Shown here piece after piece: positions 9,329-18,243 of a stretch of DNA of 64,000 nt. The stretch comes from Candidatus Gastranaerophilales bacterium (GTDB lineage: Bacteria; Cyanobacteriota; Vampirovibrionia; Gastranaerophilales; Gastranaerophilaceae): positions 1 to 64,000 of the forward strand of contig CALURX010000006.1 of NCBI GenBank assembly GCA_944323265.1. Direction: 5' to 3'. The first letter of the stretch is position 1. Each line of letters begins with the position of its first letter. Below the pieces are notes generated by a model. It was not told the DNA's origin and did no database searches. It saw nothing but the letters and a program-made list of their open reading frames with translations. A program made the position numbers and the translations under genes.

Positions 9329-10067
9329 CTTCGCTTCCTGTCAACATCTTCTCGCTTATTTCCGCTATTTGAGCCGAAACCCGTGAATCCAGCCTTATTG
9401 CAGGTGTCTCTACAATAACGCCGTCTATGGAGATTGAATTATCCTCCAATATCTTTAATGTCTTTAGCTGGGGTATTTCTGCTTTAAAATCGGGAACAAG
9501 CTTATTTATATTTTCTACAAGCCCCGGATTTACTATGATTGTTATACTCTCTTTATCATTTAATTGTTTTATCGCATCAAGTGTAATTTTATAAAGAACT
9601 TCATCGTCAAATGCTTTATGACAGATTTTGTCTGCAATAGCACTGACCAAGTCAACAATATCGCGGGAAGCGGAATCAATAATATTTTTCTTTAATTCAA
9701 ATGAGCTGCCAGATAATGTTTCCAGCGCTTTGAGACTGTCTTTTGAATCCTGATTAAACTTTTCAAGCCCATCCTGCCTGCCTTTTTCAAATCCTTCCTG
9801 ATAAGCCTGATTCTTTATGTTTTCGTATTCCTGCTGCCCTTTTTTTTTGGCATCCTCAATAATTCTTTCAGCCTCGGTATTGGCAGTCTCTGTAATAACC
9901 TGCGCTTTATTTTCGGCACTGCTCAGAATCTGCCTTGCCTTGGCGTCAGTCTCTTCTATAATCTGCTGAACTTTTGCCTGCTGGCGCGTTATATTTGACT
10001 GTTCTATCGGCAGAACAAAATTTTCACCTATTTTTATCTCATCACTTTTAATTCTGTTGCTACTCAA
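9315..10067 (-). CDS. fliH: Flagellar export stator FliH
   Basis: 250 residues. FliH binds FliI and regulates it, linking it to the C ring. The central part is a long charged, Ala/Gln-rich coiled coil containing the family-typical EGFEKGRQDGLEKF, and the C-terminal half resembles the HrpE/YscL/FliH domain (V-ATPase subunit E-like). Eight nucleotides overlap fliG upstream and 14 overlap fliI downstream. Assignment rests on both sequence and operon position. Confidence 0.9.
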   Translation of the reverse strand: MSSNRIKSDEIKIGENFVLPIEQSNITRQQAKVQQIIEETDAKARQILSSAENKAQVITETANTEAERIIEDAKKKGQQEYENIKNQAYQEGFEKGRQDGLEKFNQDSKDSLKALETLSGSSFELKKNIIDSASRDIVDLVSAIADKICHKAFDDEVLYKITLDAIKQLNDKESITIIVNPGLVENINKLVPDFKAEIPQLKTLKILEDNSISIDGVIVETPAIRLDSRVSAQIAEISEKMLTGSEDELE

Positions 10068-11109
10068 TTAATTCGTCCTCAACGCTGGCACGTGTAATAG
10101 TAATTTCGCCTGTTGCTTCAAGATTTCGGATTGAATTAACAATCGCGGTTTGTGCTTCCTGTACTTCTTTTGCCCGAACCGGACCAAGGTATTCCATATC
10201 ATCAATAAGCATCTGTCTTGCTCTTTCTGACATGTTTTTGAACACTTTATCCTTAATTTCGTCTTTTGTTCCCTTGAGCGCAAGTGCAAGCTGCTTGGTA
10301 TCGATTTCTCTGAGAAGTCTCTGAATTGCTCTGTCATCCAGAATAATAATATCTTCAAATACGAACATAAGGTCGCGTACTTCCTGAGCCATTTTTTGAT
10401 TCTCAATATCGAGCCATTCCATGATATTCTTTTCAGTTCCTCTGTCGCAGCAGTTGAGAATATTGGCAAGAGATTCAACACCTCCGGCGTTAGAAAAGTC
10501 TTGAACAAGCAGTGCTGAAAACTTGCGTTCTACAATATCTTCAATCGTAGATAAAATCTCGGGGTTAGTAGGCGTCATATCCGCAATGCGCATTGATACT
10601 ACCGCCTGGACATCAGGAGGAAGAAACGCAAGTACTTGTGCAGAAAGTTCCGGTCTCAAATATGCCAGAATCAGAGCAAGAAGCTGCGGGTTTTCTGATG
10701 CAAAGGTATTCGCGAGCTGGGAAGGGTCTGCTTCGTTTAAGAAATAAAACGGATTTGTGTTAACCATAGAGTTAACTTTTTCAAGCAGTTTTGCGGCCTC
10801 CTGTTCGCCGTAAGTTTGGACAAGCAGCTGTTTTGCGTAGCCTACGCCTCCCTGGGCAAGATAATTCTTTGCTTTAAATACTGTTTTAAATTCATTAAGA
10901 ACATCGTTTAAGTCTTCATCGGAAACTTTGCCCAGATTTGCAATATCAAGAGTAATCTGTTCAAGCAAATCTTCATCTTTTATATTTTTGAGTATTTCGG
11001 AAGCGGTAGTCGGGCCGAGTGCAATAAGAAGCGCCGCAACCTTCTGGCTCGGACGCGTTATTGTCTTTTTGGCTTCTTCTTTTGCTTTTTTTATTTCTTC
11101 TATACCCAT
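10060..11109 (-). CDS. fliG: Flagellar motor switch protein FliG
   Basis: 349 residues, usual length. FliG is the C-ring protein that contacts FliF and, through charged C-terminal residues, the stator. The N-terminal domain (KVAALLIALGPTTASEILKNI), middle domain and C-terminal torque helix region (FEDIIILDDRAIQRLLREID, with conserved charged residues) are all present, as is LGPVRAKEVQEAQ near the end. It lies 8 nt downstream of fliF and overlaps fliH. Confidence 0.96.
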   Translation of the reverse strand: MGIEEIKKAKEEAKKTITRPSQKVAALLIALGPTTASEILKNIKDEDLLEQITLDIANLGKVSDEDLNDVLNEFKTVFKAKNYLAQGGVGYAKQLLVQTYGEQEAAKLLEKVNSMVNTNPFYFLNEADPSQLANTFASENPQLLALILAYLRPELSAQVLAFLPPDVQAVVSMRIADMTPTNPEILSTIEDIVERKFSALLVQDFSNAGGVESLANILNCCDRGTEKNIMEWLDIENQKMAQEVRDLMFVFEDIIILDDRAIQRLLREIDTKQLALALKGTKDEIKDKVFKNMSERARQMLIDDMEYLGPVRAKEVQEAQTAIVNSIRNLEATGEITITRASVEDELIE

Positions 11110-11117
11110 TGATTACC

Positions 11118-12662
11118 TTAATCTTTTATAAATGATGTTATCAGTTTTGCTGCTTCCTCCGGCGCGGCCATAATTGTCTCGTTGAGTTCATTTATACTTT
11201 GTTCTTTTTGTGATTTCAACTCTTTTTTGTTAAATTCAATTTTTGGCATATCTTCTTCCTGCTCAATATCTTCGCCGGCTTTCTCAACTATTTCTTCCGG
11301 AATAATTTTTTCGGCATTTCTGGATGACGGAAGTTTAGAGATAAAGTTTTTCAGGATATAAAGACCGAAGCAGCCGAGTACAAGTACAATTATCAGCGGA
11401 ACAACTGATGACATTATAAAGTAGATAGTTTGCTCTTGTTGATATTGTTTATTAAATTCTTCCTGAGCTTTCTTATCTATTGTAGCACCCTCGAACTGGA
11501 GGCCTGAAACAGAAATTACATCTCCTCTTGAGTAGTCAACCCCTGCGGCGGAAAGAACAAGATTCTTCAACTCTTCTTTTTCTGCTTCGGTCAGAATTTT
11601 ATTGACTGCAACTGCAATGGAGAGGCGTTTTATTGTACCGGGTGCGTAGATGACCTGTTTAACCTCTTTTGAGACACTGTAATTCACGGCAGTCTTTTGT
11701 TTTGAATAATTGAGATTTCTCGGATTAACATTATTCGGGTTTGGAACATTATTCGGATTTTCGTAAGTTTCTACTTCGCTTTGCGAGCTGGTTACAACCC
11801 CTTCTCCTTTATCATTTACGGGAATATAGCTTTCTATGGTCGACTTTGCGGAATTAAAGTCAATATCGGCGTTTACCTGTACGGAGACATTGCCTTTGCC
11901 TACGATTTTTTCCAGAACATCAGAAACTTTTTTAGCAGTTTCTTTCTCAAGATTGCCCTTAAAACTTTCCATATCTGTTGAATTTTTAGAGGTCTCATCT
12001 GATAAGCTGTTGCCGTTTTGGTCTGTAATAAAAACCTGGTCGGGAGTCATTCTCGGAACGGCGTAAGCTACTAAATTTTTAATAGCTTTTACTTGAGAGG
12101 ATTTTATTTTATACCCCGGCTCTAATACCAAAACAACCGAAGCGGTAGGTTTGTCATCATTATCATCAAAAATAGACCGTTCAGGTTCTGCAAGCTGGAC
12201 GCGGGCGTATTTAACCCCTTGAATTTTTTCTATCGAGCGTGTGAGTTCGCCCTGAAAGATTCTTTGTTTTGTCAGTTTATTCTTGAAATCTGTTGAGCCG
12301 AGCTGCATGTCATCAAGGAGTTCAAAACCTGTATCTGAATTTTTGATAAGGTCATTTTCCGCGACAAAGACGCGCATTTCGTCTCTTACATTAGAAGGTA
12401 CCAGAATTGTTTTGTGGTCTTCTGAGACCTTGTACTGGTAACCGTTCTTTTTCATATTTTCAACTATGCTTATTGCATTTACTTCGTTTAAGTCAGTATA
12501 TAATACAACCCAATCCGGCTCCATGGCTTTTGACAGGAAAAATGTAGCTGCCGCAATTGTTATAACAATCAGGACAAGCATACCGAGTTTCTGGTTGCCG
12601 TCTAAGCCGTTCCAGAGTTTTTTTACGTCATTTGACAGTAGTGCAAAATAATTATTTTCCAT
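11118..12662 (-). CDS. fliF: Flagellar MS-ring protein FliF
   Basis: 514 residues from the ATG at 12662. A first membrane helix near residue 30 (LGMLVLIVITIAAATFFLS), periplasmic ring-building domains with typical AVPRMTPDQVFITDQNG and RLSIAVAVNK motifs, a second helix near residue 425-450 and an acidic cytoplasmic tail that would bind FliG are visible. GGGGAG precedes the ATG by 3 nt; a GTG 15 nt further upstream is possible but lies only about 8 nt from the predicted transcription start. First gene of the operon, with its own promoter. Confidence 0.95.
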   Translation of the reverse strand: MENNYFALLSNDVKKLWNGLDGNQKLGMLVLIVITIAAATFFLSKAMEPDWVVLYTDLNEVNAISIVENMKKNGYQYKVSEDHKTILVPSNVRDEMRVFVAENDLIKNSDTGFELLDDMQLGSTDFKNKLTKQRIFQGELTRSIEKIQGVKYARVQLAEPERSIFDDNDDKPTASVVLVLEPGYKIKSSQVKAIKNLVAYAVPRMTPDQVFITDQNGNSLSDETSKNSTDMESFKGNLEKETAKKVSDVLEKIVGKGNVSVQVNADIDFNSAKSTIESYIPVNDKGEGVVTSSQSEVETYENPNNVPNPNNVNPRNLNYSKQKTAVNYSVSKEVKQVIYAPGTIKRLSIAVAVNKILTEAEKEELKNLVLSAAGVDYSRGDVISVSGLQFEGATIDKKAQEEFNKQYQQEQTIYFIMSSVVPLIIVLVLGCFGLYILKNFISKLPSSRNAEKIIPEEIVEKAGEDIEQEEDMPKIEFNKKELKSQKEQSINELNETIMAAPEEAAKLITSFIKD

Positions 12663-12691
12663 GTACTCCCCGCGCACAATTATTCACTATT

Positions 12692-12720
12692 ATTCTATCC
12701 TAACAGAAAAATCTTTTCAA
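12692..12720 (-). promoter_or_regulatory. Sigma70-type promoter of the fliFGHI operon
   Basis: On the minus strand TTGAAA (12715-12720) and TAGAAT (12692-12697) are separated by exactly 17 nt. The predicted start lies about 23 nt before the fliF ATG. It looks like a housekeeping promoter rather than a sigma28 or sigma54 flagellar promoter. Confidence 0.65.
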
Positions 12721-13221
12721 ATTGTAAATATTTATGACGGAATAAGCTTTGGAGTTTGTTGAATTATTTTTGACAAATATTGCAACAAAATTATTAATAT
12801 GTTGCAATTATTTTCCCCTCCCTTATGAGGGAGGCTGGGTGGGTGCTATTTGGGTGAAGTGTGAGGCGTGAGGAGTGAAGGGTGCATTTTAGTGATTAGT
12901 GAATAGATTTTAAATATTTTGAGCCTTAACGGAATGAGCCAATAATATTTGCGAGAGAACAACAGAGGCAAGCACTGTTTGAGCGTAAGCGAGTTTGCTT
13001 GCCTTAGCTCGAGCAATTTATATTATTGAGCGAATGAAGTTCCGGCTCAAGAGGTTCTTTCTGCCCCTTTCTTGCCGGTACAAGAAAGGGGCGTATAAAT
13101 TATACTTGGATTATTTTAATATTTATGATATTATCTACACAACTTATTATTAATGGTGTTGTAGACATAGTCTTTAATTTTTGTATAAGAATTATTTCTT
13201 TGTCCTCTTATTTATTTCTTA
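12721..13221. repeat. Palindromic repeat island between fliF and the AsmA-like gene
   Basis: About 500 bp without a credible gene. It holds, in order, a CCTCCCT/AGGGAGG hairpin followed by GGGTGGGTGCT (12815-12847); a large imperfect inverted region around 12919-13050 in which TGAGCC...GGAATGAGC, AATAATAT and GGCAAGC each recur as reverse complements; and a perfect 12-bp hairpin GCCCCTTTCTTG (arms 13063-13074 and 13081-13092, loop CCGGTA). The first module recurs at 24.3 and 35.5 kb in the same orientation, so this is a dispersed intergenic repeat family. Confidence 0.65.
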
Positions 13222-13230
13222 TGCTATAAT
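13222..13230 (+). promoter_or_regulatory. Extended -10 box 6 nt before AsmA-like gene
   Basis: TGC followed by a perfect TATAAT (13225-13230) ends 6 nt before the ATG at 13237; no SD is present. A leaderless start is predicted. Confidence 0.6.
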
Positions 13231-13236
13231 CTTTTT

Positions 13237-16026
13237 ATGAAGAGCTTAACCAAAAAAATATTAGTCGGAAGCATAATTACCGTATTTTTATTCTGCTCGG
13301 CAGGGATTGCGTCATATATGTGGCTTTTGCCGTCTCTGGTGTCAAGTTCGTGGATTCAGGGACAGGTCGAAAAATCCGTTCAAAAATATCTTAATGCGGA
13401 TTTGGATTTGGAAGGCGCAAAGCTCGCAACAGGCTGGAGACCGGAGCTTGGGTTTAAGCTTGACAAATTGTCTCTGAAAAAAGAGGATAAAGAACTTCTT
13501 AATCTCTCCGGGATTGATACGGAAGTTTCGTTTGAAGATATTTTTCAAAAAAGACTTATTATAAACAGAGTTCTTGCAGAAAATGTGTATGTGGATTCTG
13601 CAGGAATTATTGAACTGCTTCCGAAGACGGAAGAGAAAAAAGAACAAAAACCGTCTGATTTTACTATTGATATTTTTTCTGCTCTTCTAGGCGTTAAAAA
13701 ATGTCTGATAACTTATGATAATCCTGATATTGCAATAAAATTTGATGCAAGAGATTTGGTTCTTGACAGAACTAAGGCTAAAAAATACCTGCATTTCGAT
13801 TTTGATTTTGAAATGGCAAAGGGGCAGGATAAAATTGTTGTCTCAGCAGACGATCAGAACAGAATTTATATGGGGAACGGCGAGCTGCATGTTGACAGCT
13901 TCCCGATTGAGATTGATAAATCAAAAATCGTTATTGACGCTTTTGCCTCCAGAAAAACAGGCATGGAGATAAATATTTCTTCTAAAAACTTCAAGGCAAG
14001 AGATATTTATAACATGCTGACATCAAATATCATTATCCCTAACGGCAAAGAGCTTCTTGCTCCGATTGTTGATGTCAACGGAAGTGTGGATTTCAATCTT
14101 CACCTTGCAAAAAACAGTATCAGAGGGGATGTAAACGTAAACGAATCCGAGTTTAAAGTTAAAGATTTACTGAATATGCCTGTTAAGATTACACAGGGTA
14201 TTGTTGAGATTGGAAATAAAGATATAACTTTAAAGGATTTTAAAGGCTTTTACAATAACAAAAAAGAAAACAGTATTGTTATGTCCGGTGATGTTAAGGA
14301 TTACTGGAAGACTTGCGATACAACAGTTGTTTCCGATATTTTTGTAAACAATGACTTTTTCAAAAATTATGTATCAAAACTTCTGGGAGCTCCTATCGGG
14401 CTTGTGGGTGATGCCGGCTCAAGGCTTACTTTAACCTCCAAAAACGGTTCTTGTGACCTTGTATGGTACTTCTTGTTAAACGAGGGAGAAGGATTTGAAC
14501 TCGGCGATCAGTCAATGGTACTTAAGCAATACAAAACTCTTTTTAAAGTCGATTTGAGCGTTGTAAAAAATATTCTTAAAATTAATACGATTGATTATTA
14601 TATAACAGATAAGCTTCAAAAAGACATGACACCTGTTCTTGCAATCAAGGGAAATCTTGATATGGCGGATAATATGAAGCTTCTGGATATTAACCTTAAT
14701 ATTCCGCGTCCGCTTCCGAGTGAATTTTTGAACTTCCTTGCCTGCCAGAAGATTTTCAGAAAAGGTACAATATCAGGTGATTTAAGTATTGATAACACAG
14801 GCGAGTTTCCGAAAATGGACGGTGTAATCTCGTTTGATAAAGTTTTTGTACCTGCTCAGAGATTGTTTATCAAGTCTGCAAAAATCGGAGCTAAAGGCGA
14901 TAAATTAGGCGCTATAGCAAGCGGCAGATATAAAAGGTCTAAATATGACTTTAACGGATATATTGTTAACGATTTAAGACTTCCGATAGTGGTTAAGAGT
15001 GTTAATTTAACCGTTGATGATATTGATTTGGAAAAAATGCTTGCGGCAAACAATTCCAATACTCATAACACTGAACCTGCTAAGCAGGCGCTTGAAGAAA
15101 CTAACAATCAGGCAACAGAAGAAATCACAGAGGAAACACTTGCAAGCAGCGAAAGCGTTCCTACATTTACAAAAGGATTGATTATTGTTGAAAAATGTAT
15201 GCTTCATCTCGGTAAGGGTAAATATAAGCAGGTAGATTTCGGCAATCTGCACGCTAATCTGACGCTTGATAAGGATGGCGTTTTGAATGTTCAATCCAAC
15301 AAATTTGATATAGCGGAAGGGATTTCAACCCTTAAGGTTAATGCTGATTTAATTAAGAAAAAATACTACTTAAGATTGGGCGTAAAAGATGTTAATTCTG
15401 ATGTTATGGCAGGAGCAGTTCTTGGGCTTCCGAGAGAAATTTCAGGTAAGGCAAGCGGATTAATTGAAATTAACGCTGATGAAAGCCTTAAGCTTAATGG
15501 TATAATCAGATTCTTGATTCAGAACGGAACGATTGAAAAAGTCGGCTATGTTGAATATATCTTGAAAGTTGCGTCATTGTTCAGGAATCCTCTTGCGATG
15601 ATTACACCTGCAACGTTTGGTGATTTGGTAACTATTCCGGACGGAAGTTTCGACAGTATTTCCGGGGATTTAATTCTGAAAGATAACGTGATTGAACTTA
15701 TCAAAATTAAATCCAGAGCGTCTATGTTGAGTTCGTTCATTGTCGGAAGGTATGAGCTTGAAACCGGTGACGCTACGTTGAGAATTTATACTAAGATGTC
15801 AAATAAGGGTGAAGGTTTTGCCGGATTTTTAAGAGGACTTTCTCTCAACAGCCTTGCAAACAAGATTACGGCAAGCGGAAGAAACGACAGTAATTATTAC
15901 GCATCTGAACTTGCGCAGCTGCCGCCAATTGACGCGGATGAAAAAGACTGTCAGGTGTTCTTGACTAAAGTTGATGGGGATGTTATTAACTTTAACTTCT
16001 TATCATCGCTTAGAAGGATTAAGTAG
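13237..16026 (+). CDS. AsmA-like envelope protein
   Basis: 929 residues with a single N-terminal membrane helix (residues about 8-32), then a very long beta-rich region with repeated short segments of the AsmA/YhdP/TamB type and a C-terminal block (about 760-900) with the AsmA-like pattern GTIEKVGYVEYILKVASLF followed by FDSISGDL and a hydrophobic beta tail. Such proteins form periplasmic bridges thought to carry phospholipid or help outer-membrane assembly; that role here is inferred from family. A Gln/Glu/Thr-rich, low-complexity patch lies near residue 610-650. Its 3' end overlaps the convergent acyltransferase gene by 8 nt. Confidence 0.75.
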   Translation: MKSLTKKILVGSIITVFLFCSAGIASYMWLLPSLVSSSWIQGQVEKSVQKYLNADLDLEGAKLATGWRPELGFKLDKLSLKKEDKELLNLSGIDTEVSFEDIFQKRLIINRVLAENVYVDSAGIIELLPKTEEKKEQKPSDFTIDIFSALLGVKKCLITYDNPDIAIKFDARDLVLDRTKAKKYLHFDFDFEMAKGQDKIVVSADDQNRIYMGNGELHVDSFPIEIDKSKIVIDAFASRKTGMEINISSKNFKARDIYNMLTSNIIIPNGKELLAPIVDVNGSVDFNLHLAKNSIRGDVNVNESEFKVKDLLNMPVKITQGIVEIGNKDITLKDFKGFYNNKKENSIVMSGDVKDYWKTCDTTVVSDIFVNNDFFKNYVSKLLGAPIGLVGDAGSRLTLTSKNGSCDLVWYFLLNEGEGFELGDQSMVLKQYKTLFKVDLSVVKNILKINTIDYYITDKLQKDMTPVLAIKGNLDMADNMKLLDINLNIPRPLPSEFLNFLACQKIFRKGTISGDLSIDNTGEFPKMDGVISFDKVFVPAQRLFIKSAKIGAKGDKLGAIASGRYKRSKYDFNGYIVNDLRLPIVVKSVNLTVDDIDLEKMLAANNSNTHNTEPAKQALEETNNQATEEITEETLASSESVPTFTKGLIIVEKCMLHLGKGKYKQVDFGNLHANLTLDKDGVLNVQSNKFDIAEGISTLKVNADLIKKKYYLRLGVKDVNSDVMAGAVLGLPREISGKASGLIEINADESLKLNGIIRFLIQNGTIEKVGYVEYILKVASLFRNPLAMITPATFGDLVTIPDGSFDSISGDLILKDNVIELIKIKSRASMLSSFIVGRYELETGDATLRIYTKMSNKGEGFAGFLRGLSLNSLANKITASGRNDSNYYASELAQLPPIDADEKDCQVFLTKVDGDVINFNFLSSLRRIK

Positions 16027-17023
16027 GAAAGTTTTTATTATTCCGCCTGTCCCAGTTTATGTTTTGTTTAACAACTCGTGCGGGGTTGCCGGCTATTATA
16101 CAGTTTTGTTCGTCAAAAGCTTTGGTGACAATCGAGCTTGTTCCGACAACGCAGTTGGATGGAATAATAGAGCCTTTCAGGATTTTACAGTCGGAAGCTA
16201 TCCAGACATGATTGCCGATTTTAACATCCTGAGGGGGATTTATTGCCTGCTTTGTTGTCGTGTCATAAATTGTGTGGCCATCATAGGTTCTTATAAAGAT
16301 TCCGTAACTTAGCATACAATTTTTGCCTATAATAACTTTTTGGCCCTGCTCATATTGCAGGCTTATTATAACATCTTCTGCTGTTGTGTTGTTTCCGATT
16401 TCTACTATGTTATTGCTTCCTGCATAAATTTTCATCTTTTTATATTGGTTGTGGCTGTTGATTATTATTTTTGAATTATTTGTGCAGGAAATGTAGGTTT
16501 GTTCTTTAACAATAATCGGCTCATGAATTTCAACATAATTATTGCTGCCGTAGAATTTAACTTTTAAGTTTCTGATTCTTGGGTTGTAAATTTTTTTCCC
16601 ATTTAATTTTATGTAAACAAAAGTGTTGTTTTTTCTGCCGGAAAATTTTTTTAGTCTTTCTTCCATTTTTTGAAGAAAGGATATTTTTATCACAGGAACA
16701 ACATTGAAGTTTAGTCTCTGCAATTCATTTATTAAAGCCAATGGTTTCTGGACTGCTGCAATGATATAATCTGGTCTGAAAGAGGCAAGATTTTCAATAG
16801 AAATGATATTATATCCGGATTCTTGTCCGGCTTCATCTTCCTGCAGATATTTTTTGTCGCAGATTCCGATAACGTTCAAATCAGAAAACACTCCTTTAGA
16901 GTTGAGAAGTCGGAAGAATTTGCCGGCACCATAGATTATTACTTTTTTATCCTTGAGCCTCTCTTTTAGTTTTTTGATATACTCTTCATTTTGAGCAAAA
17001 ATTCGATTCAAATCATCTGTCAT
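16019..17023 (-). CDS. Two-domain sugar O-acyltransferase (Rossmann-like + left-handed beta helix)
   Basis: 334 residues. Residues 1-110 form a Rossmann-like module with KVIIYGAGKFFRLL near 28 and a predicted nucleotide- or sugar-binding fold. From about 130 to 320 hexapeptide repeats form a left-handed beta helix ending in the acetyltransferase signature (GNHVWIASDCKILKG, SNCVVGTSSIVTKAF, IIAGNPARVVK). The likely role is O-acetylation or similar of a surface sugar. AAGGAT serves as SD with TATAAT about 20 nt further upstream. The two following plus-strand genes carry a related N-terminal module. Confidence 0.8.
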   Translation of the reverse strand: MTDDLNRIFAQNEEYIKKLKERLKDKKVIIYGAGKFFRLLNSKGVFSDLNVIGICDKKYLQEDEAGQESGYNIISIENLASFRPDYIIAAVQKPLALINELQRLNFNVVPVIKISFLQKMEERLKKFSGRKNNTFVYIKLNGKKIYNPRIRNLKVKFYGSNNYVEIHEPIIVKEQTYISCTNNSKIIINSHNQYKKMKIYAGSNNIVEIGNNTTAEDVIISLQYEQGQKVIIGKNCMLSYGIFIRTYDGHTIYDTTTKQAINPPQDVKIGNHVWIASDCKILKGSIIPSNCVVGTSSIVTKAFDEQNCIIAGNPARVVKQNINWDRRNNKNFPT

Positions 17024-17115
17024 AAAAATTATCCTTGAAATTAATTATATCCTAAAATCTGAAATTGACACATTATTTTAAGTTTGTTACCATATTGGAA
17101 GAGAGCGGGGAGTTT

Positions 17116-18231
17116 ATGACAGAATTAACGCAAGAAGAGAAGGATTTTTTATCAAATATACCCCAAAACGCAGTTGTTTGTATTTGGGGCGCTGCAAATG
17201 CAGGGATGTCTATAAAAGAAAGGCTTGAAGAATACAGAAAAGATGTTAAAATTGCTGCTTACATCGATTCTTCCAAACAGGGTGAGATTGATTCTGTAAG
17301 AATTTATCGTCCTGATGACCTTGGAAAAATTAGGGATAAATTTGATTATATGATAGTGTCAACACGCTCTGACAGTACGGTTATTGACGCTGTTTTATTC
17401 TATTATGATATAAATAATTACATCAGGATTTCTAAAAGTCTTTTGAAGAAATATCAGTTTATTCCGTCGAAGGTTTCTGAAATATTGGGCTTCCTTGATA
17501 CAGAGGCTGACAGGGAATTATACAAAGACCTTATTGAGGCAAGGATTAGCGGAAATACGGAAAAACTGCAGCAGTATGTTTTGAGGGAGCATAATATAAC
17601 GCCGGATAGGAAGAGGACAATTAAACATTATACTTCTTATATTAACTATGACGCGATTGAGGTTATCATAGAAGGCGGAATGTTTAATGGCTTGAATACT
17701 GTTATATTCAAAAAACTGTTTAAAAACTTAAAAAAGGTTTATGCGTTTGAACTTCTTTATGAGAAAGTGAAAAACAAGTCGCTTGCGCATATTATAGATT
17801 CTATGAAGGAGCTTGAAATTATACCTTATGCAATGTGGGATAAAAAGGATACGCTTGTATTTACTCAGAATGTGGCGGCTCCTTATTCATCAGGTATAAA
17901 TCCGACTTTTAACAAAAACGGCTCTGAAAGAAATTTTGAGGTCGATGCTCTTTCTATAGATGAATTTGTTGAAAATAGAAAAATTGATAAAGTTGATTTT
18001 ATCAAAATGGATATAGAAGGCGCTGAGATGCGGGCACTGAAAGGCGGAGAAAAAACTCTTCTAAAATTCAGGCCTCAAATGGCGATTTCAATTTATCATT
18101 CGGATAATGATATGCAGGATATTCCAATCTATCTTCATGGGCTGCTTAAAGATTATGTATTCAAAATAGGACAATATTCGCCTGATAATGACGAAACTAT
18201 TTTATACGCGATTCCAAAAGAGTTAGTTTAG
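17116..18231 (+). CDS. FkbM-family methyltransferase with N-terminal Rossmann-like module
   Basis: 371 residues from the ATG at 17116, chosen because GGGGAG precedes it; a TTG further upstream lacks an SD. Residues 1-110 hold a module with VVCIWGAANAG and AAYIDS, similar to the neighbours. The C-terminal 200 residues match FkbM methyltransferases: IEGGMFNGLNTVIFKKLF (SAM binding), YAFEL, then the hallmark DFIKMDIEGAEMRALKGG and a late ISIYH. It probably O-methylates a glycan or flagellin sugar. It precedes the CDP-glycerol transferase-like gene by 12 nt. Confidence 0.85.
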   Translation: MTELTQEEKDFLSNIPQNAVVCIWGAANAGMSIKERLEEYRKDVKIAAYIDSSKQGEIDSVRIYRPDDLGKIRDKFDYMIVSTRSDSTVIDAVLFYYDINNYIRISKSLLKKYQFIPSKVSEILGFLDTEADRELYKDLIEARISGNTEKLQQYVLREHNITPDRKRTIKHYTSYINYDAIEVIIEGGMFNGLNTVIFKKLFKNLKKVYAFELLYEKVKNKSLAHIIDSMKELEIIPYAMWDKKDTLVFTQNVAAPYSSGINPTFNKNGSERNFEVDALSIDEFVENRKIDKVDFIKMDIEGAEMRALKGGEKTLLKFRPQMAISIYHSDNDMQDIPIYLHGLLKDYVFKIGQYSPDNDETILYAIPKELV

Positions 18232-18243
18232 CGAGGCGTTTTT

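Noticed and set aside
12663-12677. GTG start for FliF 15 nt upstream of the ATG
   Set aside because: It lies about 8 nt from the predicted transcription start with no SD, while GGGGAG precedes the ATG.
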